64,000 bases of DNA. Origin: Oscillospiraceae bacterium (GTDB lineage Bacteria > Bacillota > Clostridia > Oscillospirales > Ruminococcaceae). The position numbers were made by a program, and so were the translations under genes. Numbering within the stretch: the stretch's first letter is position 1; each line of letters starts with the position of its first letter. The notes under the pieces are model-generated. The model was not told the origin of the DNA and searched no databases. It saw only the letters and a program-made list of their open reading frames with translations. Below are positions 28,966-37,265 of this stretch, piece after piece. The stretch covers positions 31,533 through 95,532 of the forward strand of contig SVMZ01000007.1 in NCBI GenBank assembly GCA_015067185.1, read 5' to 3'.

Positions 28966-29247
28966 ATGACAAAAGATTCTTTGCAGAAACTTGAAAAACT
29001 GAATCAGCTTTGCCTCACAGAAGAGGAAAAAGAGAGCGTTATCGCATTCTTTGCAAAGCAGGATGACGAGTTTGCAACTCTTGAAAATATCGATACCGCC
29101 AATGTGGATAGAATGGTGCATGTTATGCCTATTCTCACCGTTGTGCGTGAAGATGTGGAGAAGAAGCTGTTCACACGCGAAGAACTTCAGCGTAATGCTC
29201 CGGAGACCATGGACGGCTATTGGCAGGTTCCCCGTCTTGTGGAGTAA
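28966..29247 (+). CDS. gatC: Asp-tRNA(Asn)/Glu-tRNA(Gln) amidotransferase subunit GatC
   Basis: 93 aa between aspS and gatA; ...LENIDTANVDRMVHVMPILTVVREDVEKKLFTREELQRNAPETMDGYWQVPRLVE. Confidence 0.88.
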   Translation: MTKDSLQKLEKLNQLCLTEEEKESVIAFFAKQDDEFATLENIDTANVDRMVHVMPILTVVREDVEKKLFTREELQRNAPETMDGYWQVPRLVE

Positions 29248-29302
29248 GCTGAGGATATAAACTCAGTTTCAAATATTCGTGTTAAGATATTTGAAAGGAT
29301 GA

Positions 29303-30514
29303 ATGGTTATGAAATTGTATGTTAGTCAGAACAGCACCACACCAGGTTGTGTCGCTGTAGACGATATGATATTGACAACAGATCAGCCTACTGCTGCTGG
29401 TTCAAAAATGTTGGATGGCTATATGAGCCTTTTCGGTGCAGAGGTTGTTGAAAAGATTAAAGCCGTAGGTTATAAGGTCGGCGGCAAGGTGAATGTAGGC
29501 GAGTTCTCCGTTGATATGCTGGGGGAAACATCCTTCTACGGCGAGTGCGCAGACGAAAGTGGCAAGCTAGCAGGCGCAGTTGCAGAGGTTGTTAAGGCTG
29601 ACGATGTCAAAGCCTGTCTCACCCTCGATGTAAACGGTATGCCCAGAAGAGCAGCCGCCATTGCAAAAACTGTCTTCATCAAACCCACCTACGGCACCGT
29701 TTCCAGATACGGCACCATCCCCGTGGCTTGCTCCGGCGAGACTGTTGGCGTTATGGCAAACACCACCGCAGATCTGAGAGATGTGCTCGAAGTTGTTATC
29801 GGTCATGATGATAAGGATGGTACCAGCCTTTCCGACGAAAAGTGCGCTCTGCTTAAGAGAGACAGTGAAGTGAAAGCAGTTAAAAAGATAGCCGTTATCA
29901 AGGCTATGACAGATAAAGTTGAAGAGACGGTTACCGCTGACATTGATGCATTCAAGGCTGTTGCCAAGAAGAACGGCATTGAGGTTTGCGAGATAGATGG
30001 CAGCGAGCTGCTTGTAGCAAAAGCCGCCTGGAACGTGCTTATGTCTGCAGAGCTCTGCAACAACGTCTCCCGCTATGACGGCGTAAAATACGGCTACCGC
30101 ACACCAAATTACACCAACATCGACGAACTCTACACCAACAGCCGCACCGAATCCTTCGGAATGCTGCTGAAGAGCGCAATCCTCTACGGTTCTCAGTCTC
30201 TGCTTTACACCGAGAAAAACAGAGGCGCATACGATAAGGCACTCAGAGTCCGCAGAGTTGTTTACGATTATATGGCAAAGCTGTTGGAAGAGTATGACGC
30301 CCTGCTTATGCCCGTCTGCTCCAAAGCAGCTTACACCAAGGCAGATACCGATAGCAACATCGCCCTTTCCTTTGAGGAAAACGTCTACACAGCACCTGCT
30401 TCCATCACAGGACTTCCCGCAGTTGTTGTAAACGGCGTACAGCTTGTGGGCAAGGCTTTCTCCGACAGCGCACTGCTGGCTGTTGCTGAAATCTGCGAAA
30501 AGGAGGGCAAATAA
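29303..30514 (+). CDS. gatA: GatA-like protein, N-terminally short, amidase catalytic residues apparently absent
   Basis: Alignable GatA segments (GSKMLDGYMSLFGAEVVEKIKAVGYKVGGKVNVGEFS; FIKPTYGTVSRYGTIPVACSGETVGVMANT; C-terminal SITGLPAVVVNGVQLVGKAFSDSALL), but KDN, GSSGGS and GSDTGGSIRQPA motifs are not present. Confidence 0.85.
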   Translation: MVMKLYVSQNSTTPGCVAVDDMILTTDQPTAAGSKMLDGYMSLFGAEVVEKIKAVGYKVGGKVNVGEFSVDMLGETSFYGECADESGKLAGAVAEVVKADDVKACLTLDVNGMPRRAAAIAKTVFIKPTYGTVSRYGTIPVACSGETVGVMANTTADLRDVLEVVIGHDDKDGTSLSDEKCALLKRDSEVKAVKKIAVIKAMTDKVEETVTADIDAFKAVAKKNGIEVCEIDGSELLVAKAAWNVLMSAELCNNVSRYDGVKYGYRTPNYTNIDELYTNSRTESFGMLLKSAILYGSQSLLYTEKNRGAYDKALRVRRVVYDYMAKLLEEYDALLMPVCSKAAYTKADTDSNIALSFEENVYTAPASITGLPAVVVNGVQLVGKAFSDSALLAVAEICEKEGK

Positions 30515-30516
30515 TC

Positions 30517-31953
30517 ATGAAATACGAAACGGTCATCGGTCTGGAAGTTCACATAGAGCTTGCCACTGAATCCAAAATTTTCTGCTCCTGCTCTGCTAAA
30601 TTCGGCGGCGAGCAAAACGACCATGTTTGCCCCGCTTGCTGCGGAATGCCCGGAATGCTCCCCATCGTCAACAAGCACGTTGTGGATCTCGGCATGGCAG
30701 CAGGTATGATGCTCAACTGCGACATCAACCGTGTAACCACATTCGATAAAAAGAGCTACTATTATCCCGATCTTCCCTGCTCCTACCAGACCACCCAGTG
30801 GTTTGCTCCCGTCAGCGTAAACGGTAGAGTGGATATCGAGACCTCCAAGGGCAAAAAGAGCATCCGCATCAAGCAGATCCATATGGAAGAGGATGCAGGA
30901 AAGCTCGTCCACGACGACTGGACCAACACATCCCTTGTTGACTTCAACAGAACCAGCGTTCCCCTCATTGAGATCGTCAGCCAGCCTGACCTCTCCAGCG
31001 CAGAGGAAGTTATTGCCTATCTTGAGCGCCTCAGATCTTTGCTTCGCTTTGCAAAGGTATCTGAGTGCAGAATGGAGCAGGGCTCCATGCGCTGCGACGT
31101 TAACCTTTCGGTACGTCCCGAAGGCAGCGACGTTCTCGGTGTAAGAACCGAAATGAAGAACATGAACTCCCTCTCCGCCATCGCCCGCGCCATCGAATAC
31201 GAGACCGCACGTCACATCGATGCCATTGAAAACGGCACAGAAGAGCTTGTTCAGGAGACCCGCCGTTGGGATGACACCAAGGGTGCCAGCTTCGCGATGA
31301 GAAACAAGGAGACAGCGGGCGACTACCGCTATTTCCCCGATCCCAACGTAATGCCCATCGTTATCGACGACGAGTGGTTCAACACCGTTAAATCCAATCT
31401 TCCTGAGTTCCCCGAGGTTAAGAAAGCACGTTATATTGACGAGCTTGGTCTTGCCGAGGGCGATGCAGAGCACTTGATCCAGAGCCGTGCATTCTGCGAT
31501 TGCTTCGAGGGCGCATACGAAGTTTGCGGCAACGCAAAAGAGGCTGCAAACTGGCTTATCTTCGATTGTTCCAAGATCCTCAACCAGAAACAGCAGACCG
31601 TTGACCAGCTGAACATCAGCGGCAAGGCTCTCGGCGAGCTTATTAAACTTGTTCTGGATGAAAAGGTCAGCCGTGCCAATGCCAAAAAGATCCTCAGTGC
31701 CATGTTTGAGGAGGAGATTGATCCCGCAGAATACGCCAAGGCAAACGGATTTATCGTCTCCAACGATACAGGCGCAATGGAAGCTGTTATTGCAGCAGTC
31801 ATCGCAGCCGATCCCAAGTCTGTCAACGACTACAAGAACGGCAAAGAGAAGGCTCTCATGGCTCTCTTCGGCAAGTGCATGAAGGAGCTGAAGGGCAACT
31901 GCAACCCGCAGGTGCTCCGTGAAATGCTTCTCAAGAGCATTGAAAATGCGTAA
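30517..31953 (+). CDS. gatB: Asp-tRNA(Asn)/Glu-tRNA(Gln) amidotransferase subunit GatB
   Basis: YETVIGLEVHIELATESKIFCSCSAKFGGEQNDHVCPACCGMPGMLPIVN...KSYYYPDLPCSYQTTQ...RIKQIHMEEDAGKLVHD. Confidence 0.96.
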   Translation: MKYETVIGLEVHIELATESKIFCSCSAKFGGEQNDHVCPACCGMPGMLPIVNKHVVDLGMAAGMMLNCDINRVTTFDKKSYYYPDLPCSYQTTQWFAPVSVNGRVDIETSKGKKSIRIKQIHMEEDAGKLVHDDWTNTSLVDFNRTSVPLIEIVSQPDLSSAEEVIAYLERLRSLLRFAKVSECRMEQGSMRCDVNLSVRPEGSDVLGVRTEMKNMNSLSAIARAIEYETARHIDAIENGTEELVQETRRWDDTKGASFAMRNKETAGDYRYFPDPNVMPIVIDDEWFNTVKSNLPEFPEVKKARYIDELGLAEGDAEHLIQSRAFCDCFEGAYEVCGNAKEAANWLIFDCSKILNQKQQTVDQLNISGKALGELIKLVLDEKVSRANAKKILSAMFEEEIDPAEYAKANGFIVSNDTGAMEAVIAAVIAADPKSVNDYKNGKEKALMALFGKCMKELKGNCNPQVLREMLLKSIENA

Positions 31954-31964
31954 CTAAACATTTA

Positions 31965-32000
31965 ACAGTCACAACAGAATCATCTGTTGTGACTGTTTTT
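31965..32000 (+). terminator. Rho-independent terminator of gatCAB operon
   Basis: acagtcacaacagaatcatctgttgtgactgttttt. Confidence 0.85.
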
Positions 32001-32069
32001 GCATAATTTGCTGCTATGTGATATGATGAAAATAAGAGACTGATAAATAAGAATTTGGCGGTGAGATAA

Positions 32070-32510
32070 ATGAATTATATTAGACAAGCAAGATATGATG
32101 ACATAGAGAGAATTGCAGAAATTTTAGTATTCAATTATAGGCTAAATTTCTATCCAATATTTCGTGATGATTGTTTCTATTTCGAAGAACTAACGGTTGC
32201 TAAACAAAAGGCTAACTATATGAATGAGTTGGACAGCATTTGGGTTTATGATGATGGTGTTGTAAAAGGATTTATTCAAATAGAAAATGCAGAAGTTAAA
32301 AAATTGTATGTAGAGCCTGCACTTCAAGGTAATTCTATCGGAGCGAAATTGTTGGAATATGCGATAGCCGAAAGTAATGTCAATTTTTTGTGGGCTTTAG
32401 AGAAAAACACAAAAGCAATAGCATTTTATAAGCGACATGGTTTTAATATAACAAATGACAAAAAATATGAAGAAGATACAACGGAATTTCTTGTTCGTAT
32501 GGAACGATAA
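32070..32510 (+). CDS. GNAT family N-acetyltransferase
   Basis: MNYIRQARYDDIERIAEILVFNYRLNFYPIFRD...VKKLYVEPALQGNSIGAKLLEYAIAESNVNFLWALEKNTKAIAFYKRHGFN. Confidence 0.88.
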   Translation: MNYIRQARYDDIERIAEILVFNYRLNFYPIFRDDCFYFEELTVAKQKANYMNELDSIWVYDDGVVKGFIQIENAEVKKLYVEPALQGNSIGAKLLEYAIAESNVNFLWALEKNTKAIAFYKRHGFNITNDKKYEEDTTEFLVRMER

Positions 32511-32545
32511 ATTCCAATTTATTAAATGGTCAGGGAGAAAATGAA

Positions 32546-32836
32546 ATGGAAAACAAAATGTCTTGTTTGCGCTGCGGCAAAAAGATGAACCATATCGGAA
32601 CGGAGAAATTGCAGCTGGGTCAGACCGGCTGGATACTTGGCGACCTGCCCAATTTGCTGGCAGGGGCAATGGAGGTTGAGATTTTCAGCTGTCCCAACTG
32701 CAGAAAGCTGGAATTCTTCGTGGCAGGCGGCGAAGAAGAGGACGCATTGCCGCAGAAAAAATGTCCCAGCTGCGGAAAAATGCACGATTTTGATTATCCC
32801 AAATGCCCCTTCTGCAAACACAATTACAACCAATAA
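32546..32836 (+). CDS. zinc-ribbon protein with three CxxC pairs
   Basis: SCLRCGKKM...SCPNCRKLEFF...KCPSCGKMHDFDYPKCPFCKHNYNQ. Confidence 0.7.
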   Translation: MENKMSCLRCGKKMNHIGTEKLQLGQTGWILGDLPNLLAGAMEVEIFSCPNCRKLEFFVAGGEEEDALPQKKCPSCGKMHDFDYPKCPFCKHNYNQ

Positions 32837-32845
32837 AACTGTATA

Positions 32846-32880
32846 AAAAACTCCGTGCTGAACATTCGGCACGGAGTTTG
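32846..32880. terminator. Convergent terminator
   Basis: aaaaactccgtgctgaacattcggcacggagtttg. Confidence 0.75.
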
Positions 32881-32902
32881 GTGTTTAGAATAATATTGCG
32901 GT

Positions 32903-33163
32903 TCACAGCAGCGAGAGCGCAAGTGCGGCTATCAAAATCAGCACGCACAGCACGATGGCAGCGATGTAGATGCGTTTGAGCAGCTTTTTGCCCTTTTCGC
33001 CACGCTTTTCAAGAAAGAACTGGCACAGCGCAAGTGCAGAAAAGAGCAGCACGCAGAATGCGTTGTAAATGAGCACGGGGAGAGGTCTGTCGGTGAAAAA
33101 ATTCACGGCACCGGCAGCCAGCCACACGGCGGAGAGGATCAGCCATTGATACCATTTTTTCAT
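32903..33163 (-). CDS. small membrane protein, three predicted TM segments
   Basis: MKKWYQWLILSAVWLAAGAVNFFTDRPLPVLIYNAFCVLLFSALALCQFFLEKRGEKGKKLLKRIYIAAIVLCVLILIAALALSLL. Confidence 0.7.
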   Translation of the reverse strand: MKKWYQWLILSAVWLAAGAVNFFTDRPLPVLIYNAFCVLLFSALALCQFFLEKRGEKGKKLLKRIYIAAIVLCVLILIAALALSLL

Positions 33164-33224
33164 ATAATCGCCTCCGAATAACCGATGTTTTATAATTCCG
33201 TTATATCAAAAAACGCGCAAAAAA

Positions 33225-35174
33225 TCAAATATATAATACATCATCCTGAGCGGCATAAACTTTTGGAAGGTGCTTACCAAAAGGCATGGGCATTTCGAGA
33301 TAGACGGTGCCTTCGTCTTCCGCGGCAAAGGACTGAATTTTGAGAATGCCTTCGTTGACAGGAAGAGCGCGGACATCAACCACCCAGGATTCGGGCGTTT
33401 CAGCATTGCCGTAGAGATAGAAGTCGGAGAGCATGCGGCCATCGGCATAGAAGGCAGCAAGGTTGCCCTTAGCTTTGATAACGAGATAGGTGGTATCTTC
33501 CGGCCAGCAGACACGGTATTCGGTGGTGCGGTCGGAAAGATTGAGGTGGGAGAGCATATCGTCGGCAGAAAGAGTGTTCTCTGTTTCGGCAACGCGGAGA
33601 GCGGTAAGAGATGTTGGAATATACTTTATGGGCTGTTCGAGGATAATTTGTATGCCATCGATTTCGGTAATGGGAGCAGTGAGTGTAAATTTGCGGCCAT
33701 CCGCAAGGGAGAGTACAGGCGTAAGTCCTTCCACTTCCATCAAGGTAATGCTGTGGTCGGAGAGGGCAACGGGCTGTGCGGTGATGTAGTCTATAGAAAG
33801 TCCCGCCAAAGTCAGGCCGACAGGGATAAAGAAGCAGCAATCGGAGGGAATATCCATATCGAAAGAAAGGGTGCGGTCGGTGAATGAGAAGGTAAAGGGG
33901 ACTGTGGGATAAGCAGGGCGCTTATTGAGACGCAGATGGTTGTTGATAAAAAGGAAACCACCCTTCCCATCGGTGCGCAGGGCACAGCGGACGGTGTCGG
34001 TATCAAAATGGTTTTCAGGCATCTCTTCCGGAAGGACAGAGTATGTTGGGGCGAAGATTTCGCCGTAGTTATGGAGAAATTCGTGGATCTTTTTGAGGTG
34101 GTAGTAACTCTCACGAACCTGACCGTTATCTCCCAGAGGAGCCTGGAAATCATAGGAGATCAGAGGATAATCATTGGGGTAACCGGTAGCCTTGCTCTCC
34201 TGCATAAAGGTTTTACCTTGGGGATTCAAACCTCCGTGGTACATGTAATATCCAAGAAGGTTGGCACCGCTGCCCAGCTTGCAGACAGCCAGCGTTTCCA
34301 CGTCTTTGGCATTGAACATGGGACGACGGTGGTAGGTGACCTGATTTCCTCCGCCCAGCTCACAGGTAAGGAAGGGGAATTTATCCATCAACGGAAGCGC
34401 AGAAGAAGCGGTAATATCGCCGAGAAGATCAGTTCCGATATCGCAGGCATCGGGATCGTGGGAAAAAAAGTAGTTGACATTATGAGGGATCGGTTTGGTG
34501 TGGTTTTCCCAGGGAAGACCGGGATAGCCGCCGAACATGGGCAGCAGTGTTTCGGGGAGGGTGGCATCGCCCCATGCGGTAGCGGTAAAGAGAGGCGCGG
34601 TCAGTCCGTTTTCGAGAATCAAAAGGCGTATCTTTTCCATATAATCGGGACGTTTGGTCATCTCGTTTTCCACCTGAATACCGAACAGCGGAAGTCCTTT
34701 GACCTGAGCGGCAATGGCGGCGATATAGCGGCAGACATAGCCAAAGTAAGGTTCTTCCTCGCTTCTGAGTTGATTGGCGCATGTATCACAGAGCCAGTCG
34801 GGGAAGCCGCCGTTCCGGCATTCTCCGTGAGCCCAGGGACCAATGCGGAGACAAAATTCAAGTCCCAGTTCAAGACAGAGTTCGATAAAGCTGCGGATAT
34901 CCCGGTTGCCGGAAAAATCGAAGCAGCCCTCCTCTTCCTCATGGTGGATCCAGAATACATAGGAGGCTACCACATCAATACCGCCGGCTTTCATCTTGAG
35001 AAGCTCATCTTTCCAGTTTTCACGCGGGACGCGGCTATAATGCAGCTCACCCATGACCGGAACGTACGGCTTTCCGTTTTTCAGCAGCATATGGTTTGTA
35101 ACGGTAATGGTTTCATTTCCAAAATGGGGAAGGGTGACTGAAGGAGGAAAAGAAGACGGAATATGAAATCTCAT
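33225..35174 (-). CDS. beta-galactosidase-like glycoside hydrolase, family 35
   Basis: MLLKNGKPYVPVMGELHYSRVPRENWKDELLKMKAGGIDVVASYVFWIHHEEEEGCFDFSGNRDIRSFIELCLELGLEFCLRIGPWAHGECRNGGFPDWL; FGIQVENE. Confidence 0.9.
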   Translation of the reverse strand: MRFHIPSSFPPSVTLPHFGNETITVTNHMLLKNGKPYVPVMGELHYSRVPRENWKDELLKMKAGGIDVVASYVFWIHHEEEEGCFDFSGNRDIRSFIELCLELGLEFCLRIGPWAHGECRNGGFPDWLCDTCANQLRSEEEPYFGYVCRYIAAIAAQVKGLPLFGIQVENEMTKRPDYMEKIRLLILENGLTAPLFTATAWGDATLPETLLPMFGGYPGLPWENHTKPIPHNVNYFFSHDPDACDIGTDLLGDITASSALPLMDKFPFLTCELGGGNQVTYHRRPMFNAKDVETLAVCKLGSGANLLGYYMYHGGLNPQGKTFMQESKATGYPNDYPLISYDFQAPLGDNGQVRESYYHLKKIHEFLHNYGEIFAPTYSVLPEEMPENHFDTDTVRCALRTDGKGGFLFINNHLRLNKRPAYPTVPFTFSFTDRTLSFDMDIPSDCCFFIPVGLTLAGLSIDYITAQPVALSDHSITLMEVEGLTPVLSLADGRKFTLTAPITEIDGIQIILEQPIKYIPTSLTALRVAETENTLSADDMLSHLNLSDRTTEYRVCWPEDTTYLVIKAKGNLAAFYADGRMLSDFYLYGNAETPESWVVDVRALPVNEGILKIQSFAAEDEGTVYLEMPMPFGKHLPKVYAAQDDVLYI

Positions 35175-35320
35175 GGTAATACCTCACTGATGAAAGATAA
35201 ATTGATAATATTATATCATGATGCAAGTGGGGCTTCAAGGAGAGGGGGACAAGAAAAGTAGAAAACAGAAGATTTATGTGATAAACTTAAAAAGAAATGT
35301 GTAAGATTTGAGATGGAAAG

Positions 35321-35911
35321 TTGTCTGTAGAAGTGAAAGAGAGGAGGGTATCCGTGGAAGACAGAGAAATTGTAAACCGTTATTGGGAAAGAGACAGCGG
35401 CATTATTGCTGTGACAGCAGAAAAATATGGAAGGTACTGCATGGCTATTGCAGAAAATATTGTTGGCAGCAAAGAAACGGCAGAGGAATGTGTCAATGAT
35501 ACATGGTTTGCGGCATGGAACGCTATGCCGGAGAATCGTCCTGATAATCTGAAGGCATTTCTGGGGAAGATGACAAGGAATATCTCTTTTAACAGGTATA
35601 AGCGAAAGTACACACAGAAACGGGGCGGAGAAATGTCCCTTGTGTTGGATGAATTGACAGAATGTATACCGGATAACGAAACGGTGGAGCAGAGGGTAGA
35701 CAGAAATATATTGATCGGAGAAATCAATGCTTTTTTAACCGGACTTCCGGAAATGAAAAGGGGGATATTTGTTCGCAGATATTGGTATGCCGAAAGCGTA
35801 AAAAAGATAGCGGAAAGATATGGGATGAGTGAAAACCATGTTTCGGTCATACTAAACAGGCTAAGAAAAAAACTGGCAGAAACTTTGAGAGACAGGGAGA
35901 TGAAACGATGA
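35321..35911 (+). CDS. ECF-type sigma-70 family RNA polymerase sigma factor
   Basis: EDREIVNRYWERDSGIIAVTAEKYGRYCMAIAENIVGSKETAEECVNDTWFAAWNAMPENRPDNLKAFLGKMTRNISFNRYKRK; region 4 ESVKKIAERYGMSENHVSVILNRLRKKL. Confidence 0.9.
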   Translation: MSVEVKERRVSVEDREIVNRYWERDSGIIAVTAEKYGRYCMAIAENIVGSKETAEECVNDTWFAAWNAMPENRPDNLKAFLGKMTRNISFNRYKRKYTQKRGGEMSLVLDELTECIPDNETVEQRVDRNILIGEINAFLTGLPEMKRGIFVRRYWYAESVKKIAERYGMSENHVSVILNRLRKKLAETLRDREMKR

Positions 35912-36741
35912 GCGGAGAGATGCTATTCGAAGTAATTGGAGAAATTGAGGATCATTTTGTGACGGAAGAAAATGAAAGGATGAAAGGGAGAAGAGTAACG
36001 GCGAAGCAGTGGGCAGGGCTGGCCGCCTGTATGGTGTTGGTTGTTGCAGTTGCAACCGGAATCCTTTGGAGTGAATGGAAAGGAGAAATAGCCAGTGAGG
36101 ATTCTCGCGATGAGCTGCTTGAACCGATCATTATGGCGGTATACAAGGATGCCTATTATGAAGTTGTGGAAAGTGAGAAGATATTGGAAAGATATCATCT
36201 GCCGAATGAGATAACACTGGATATGGTTGGCGAATGTTTCGGCAAGGTGACAGATGAGGGAAATGAGGAGTTGGGAGATTTTTACCGCTATTTACCCTAT
36301 GGCGAGACGTGTGATGCGGTTTATCTTTTGAGCAGCGATGGAATCCATTACCGTTTTGCCTTGTTTTGTAATTTTATCCATCCCAATGACAGAGTGTACG
36401 AGGAGGCAAGCGTGTTATTTGGACTATACGGCGTGGATACAAGCGAGGATATTGCAAGTATGACTGTCGGAAACAAAACGGTGACAGACAGAACGGAGAT
36501 TGAAAAAGTTTATACTGCTCTTTGCGAGGCAGAAGCCATGGGAAACCATGATTTTCAACGACAGGTGTTTGAAGGCAGAAGCGAGGAGGAGCAGCAAAAG
36601 CTGAGTGGAGAACTGGCAGACAATAATGTGGAGTTTCAGTTTGTAACACGCTCCGGAGCTGTGATAAAAGGGATACGATATTACAAAACGATATCGTACT
36701 TTGCATGGAGTCTCAACTACTACAGGATAACAGCGGAATAA
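35908..36741 (+). CDS. single-pass membrane protein, probable anti-sigma partner
   Basis: Start overlaps the sigma factor stop; cytoplasmic N-terminus, TM WAGLAACMVLVVAVATGILW, extracytoplasmic domain. Confidence 0.65.
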   Translation: MSGEMLFEVIGEIEDHFVTEENERMKGRRVTAKQWAGLAACMVLVVAVATGILWSEWKGEIASEDSRDELLEPIIMAVYKDAYYEVVESEKILERYHLPNEITLDMVGECFGKVTDEGNEELGDFYRYLPYGETCDAVYLLSSDGIHYRFALFCNFIHPNDRVYEEASVLFGLYGVDTSEDIASMTVGNKTVTDRTEIEKVYTALCEAEAMGNHDFQRQVFEGRSEEEQQKLSGELADNNVEFQFVTRSGAVIKGIRYYKTISYFAWSLNYYRITAE

Positions 36742-36756
36742 CTAATACGGAAAAGA

Positions 36757-36796
36757 AAAAACGGTTCAGTGCAGAAAGTTGCATTGAACCGTTTTG
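36757..36796. terminator. Convergent terminator
   Basis: aaaaaacggttcagtgcagaaagttgcattgaaccgtttt. Confidence 0.8.
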
Positions 36797-36870
36797 ATTC
36801 TGATATTATATCCGTTCTGTTAAAAGATTTGAGTTGAAAAAACGCTGTTAAACAGCAATTTAAAACACCT

Positions 36871-37128
36871 TTAATCGGACGAAATACCGGCATACTTGGC
36901 TTTGGTTGCCAATCCGCCCCGGATATGGCGTTCACTTTTGTTTTGTTCAAGAACTTCTTTTACCTGAGAGCAGAGTTGAGGATTGATTTTTTTCAGCCGC
37001 TCTGTGACATCTTTATGTACAGTGCTTTTTGAGATCCCAAACCATGCCGCCGCTTTTCTAACAGTCGCGTTATTTTCAATGATATACAGCGCAAGTGTTA
37101 CTGCGCGCTCCTCCGGCAGACCGTTCAA
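36871..37128 (-). CDS. spoIIID: sporulation transcriptional regulator SpoIIID (TTG start)
   Basis: VRKAAAWFGISKSTVHKDVTERLKKINPQLCSQVKEVLEQNKSERHIRGGLATKAKYAG: SpoIIID signature; gggaggg RBS upstream of TTG. Confidence 0.92.
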   Translation of the reverse strand: MNGLPEERAVTLALYIIENNATVRKAAAWFGISKSTVHKDVTERLKKINPQLCSQVKEVLEQNKSERHIRGGLATKAKYAGISSD

Positions 37129-37141
37129 TGCGCGACCCTCC

Positions 37142-37207
37142 CTGCATATAAGTTATGGCCTCGCGTCAGTCTGCGTCATCACGCGAGCCTTACTTATCTA
37201 TATGCAG
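37142..37207. repeat. 66-bp imperfect palindrome abutting the spoIIID RBS
   Basis: ctgcatata.../tatatgcag outer arms and ctcgcgt/acgcgag inner arms. Confidence 0.7.
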
Positions 37208-37265
37208 AGAGAACGGGGAAGATACCTTTATCAGAGGCAAATGGTAGGGAAAATTGAGAAGAAAA

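Noticed and set aside
27279-28967. 562-aa minus-strand ORF opposite aspS
   Set aside because: Antisense open frame caused by codon bias; aspS on + is unambiguous and the antisense product has no recognisable family.
33936-35141. 401-aa plus-strand ORF opposite the GH35 gene
   Set aside because: Shadow ORF with no family signature.
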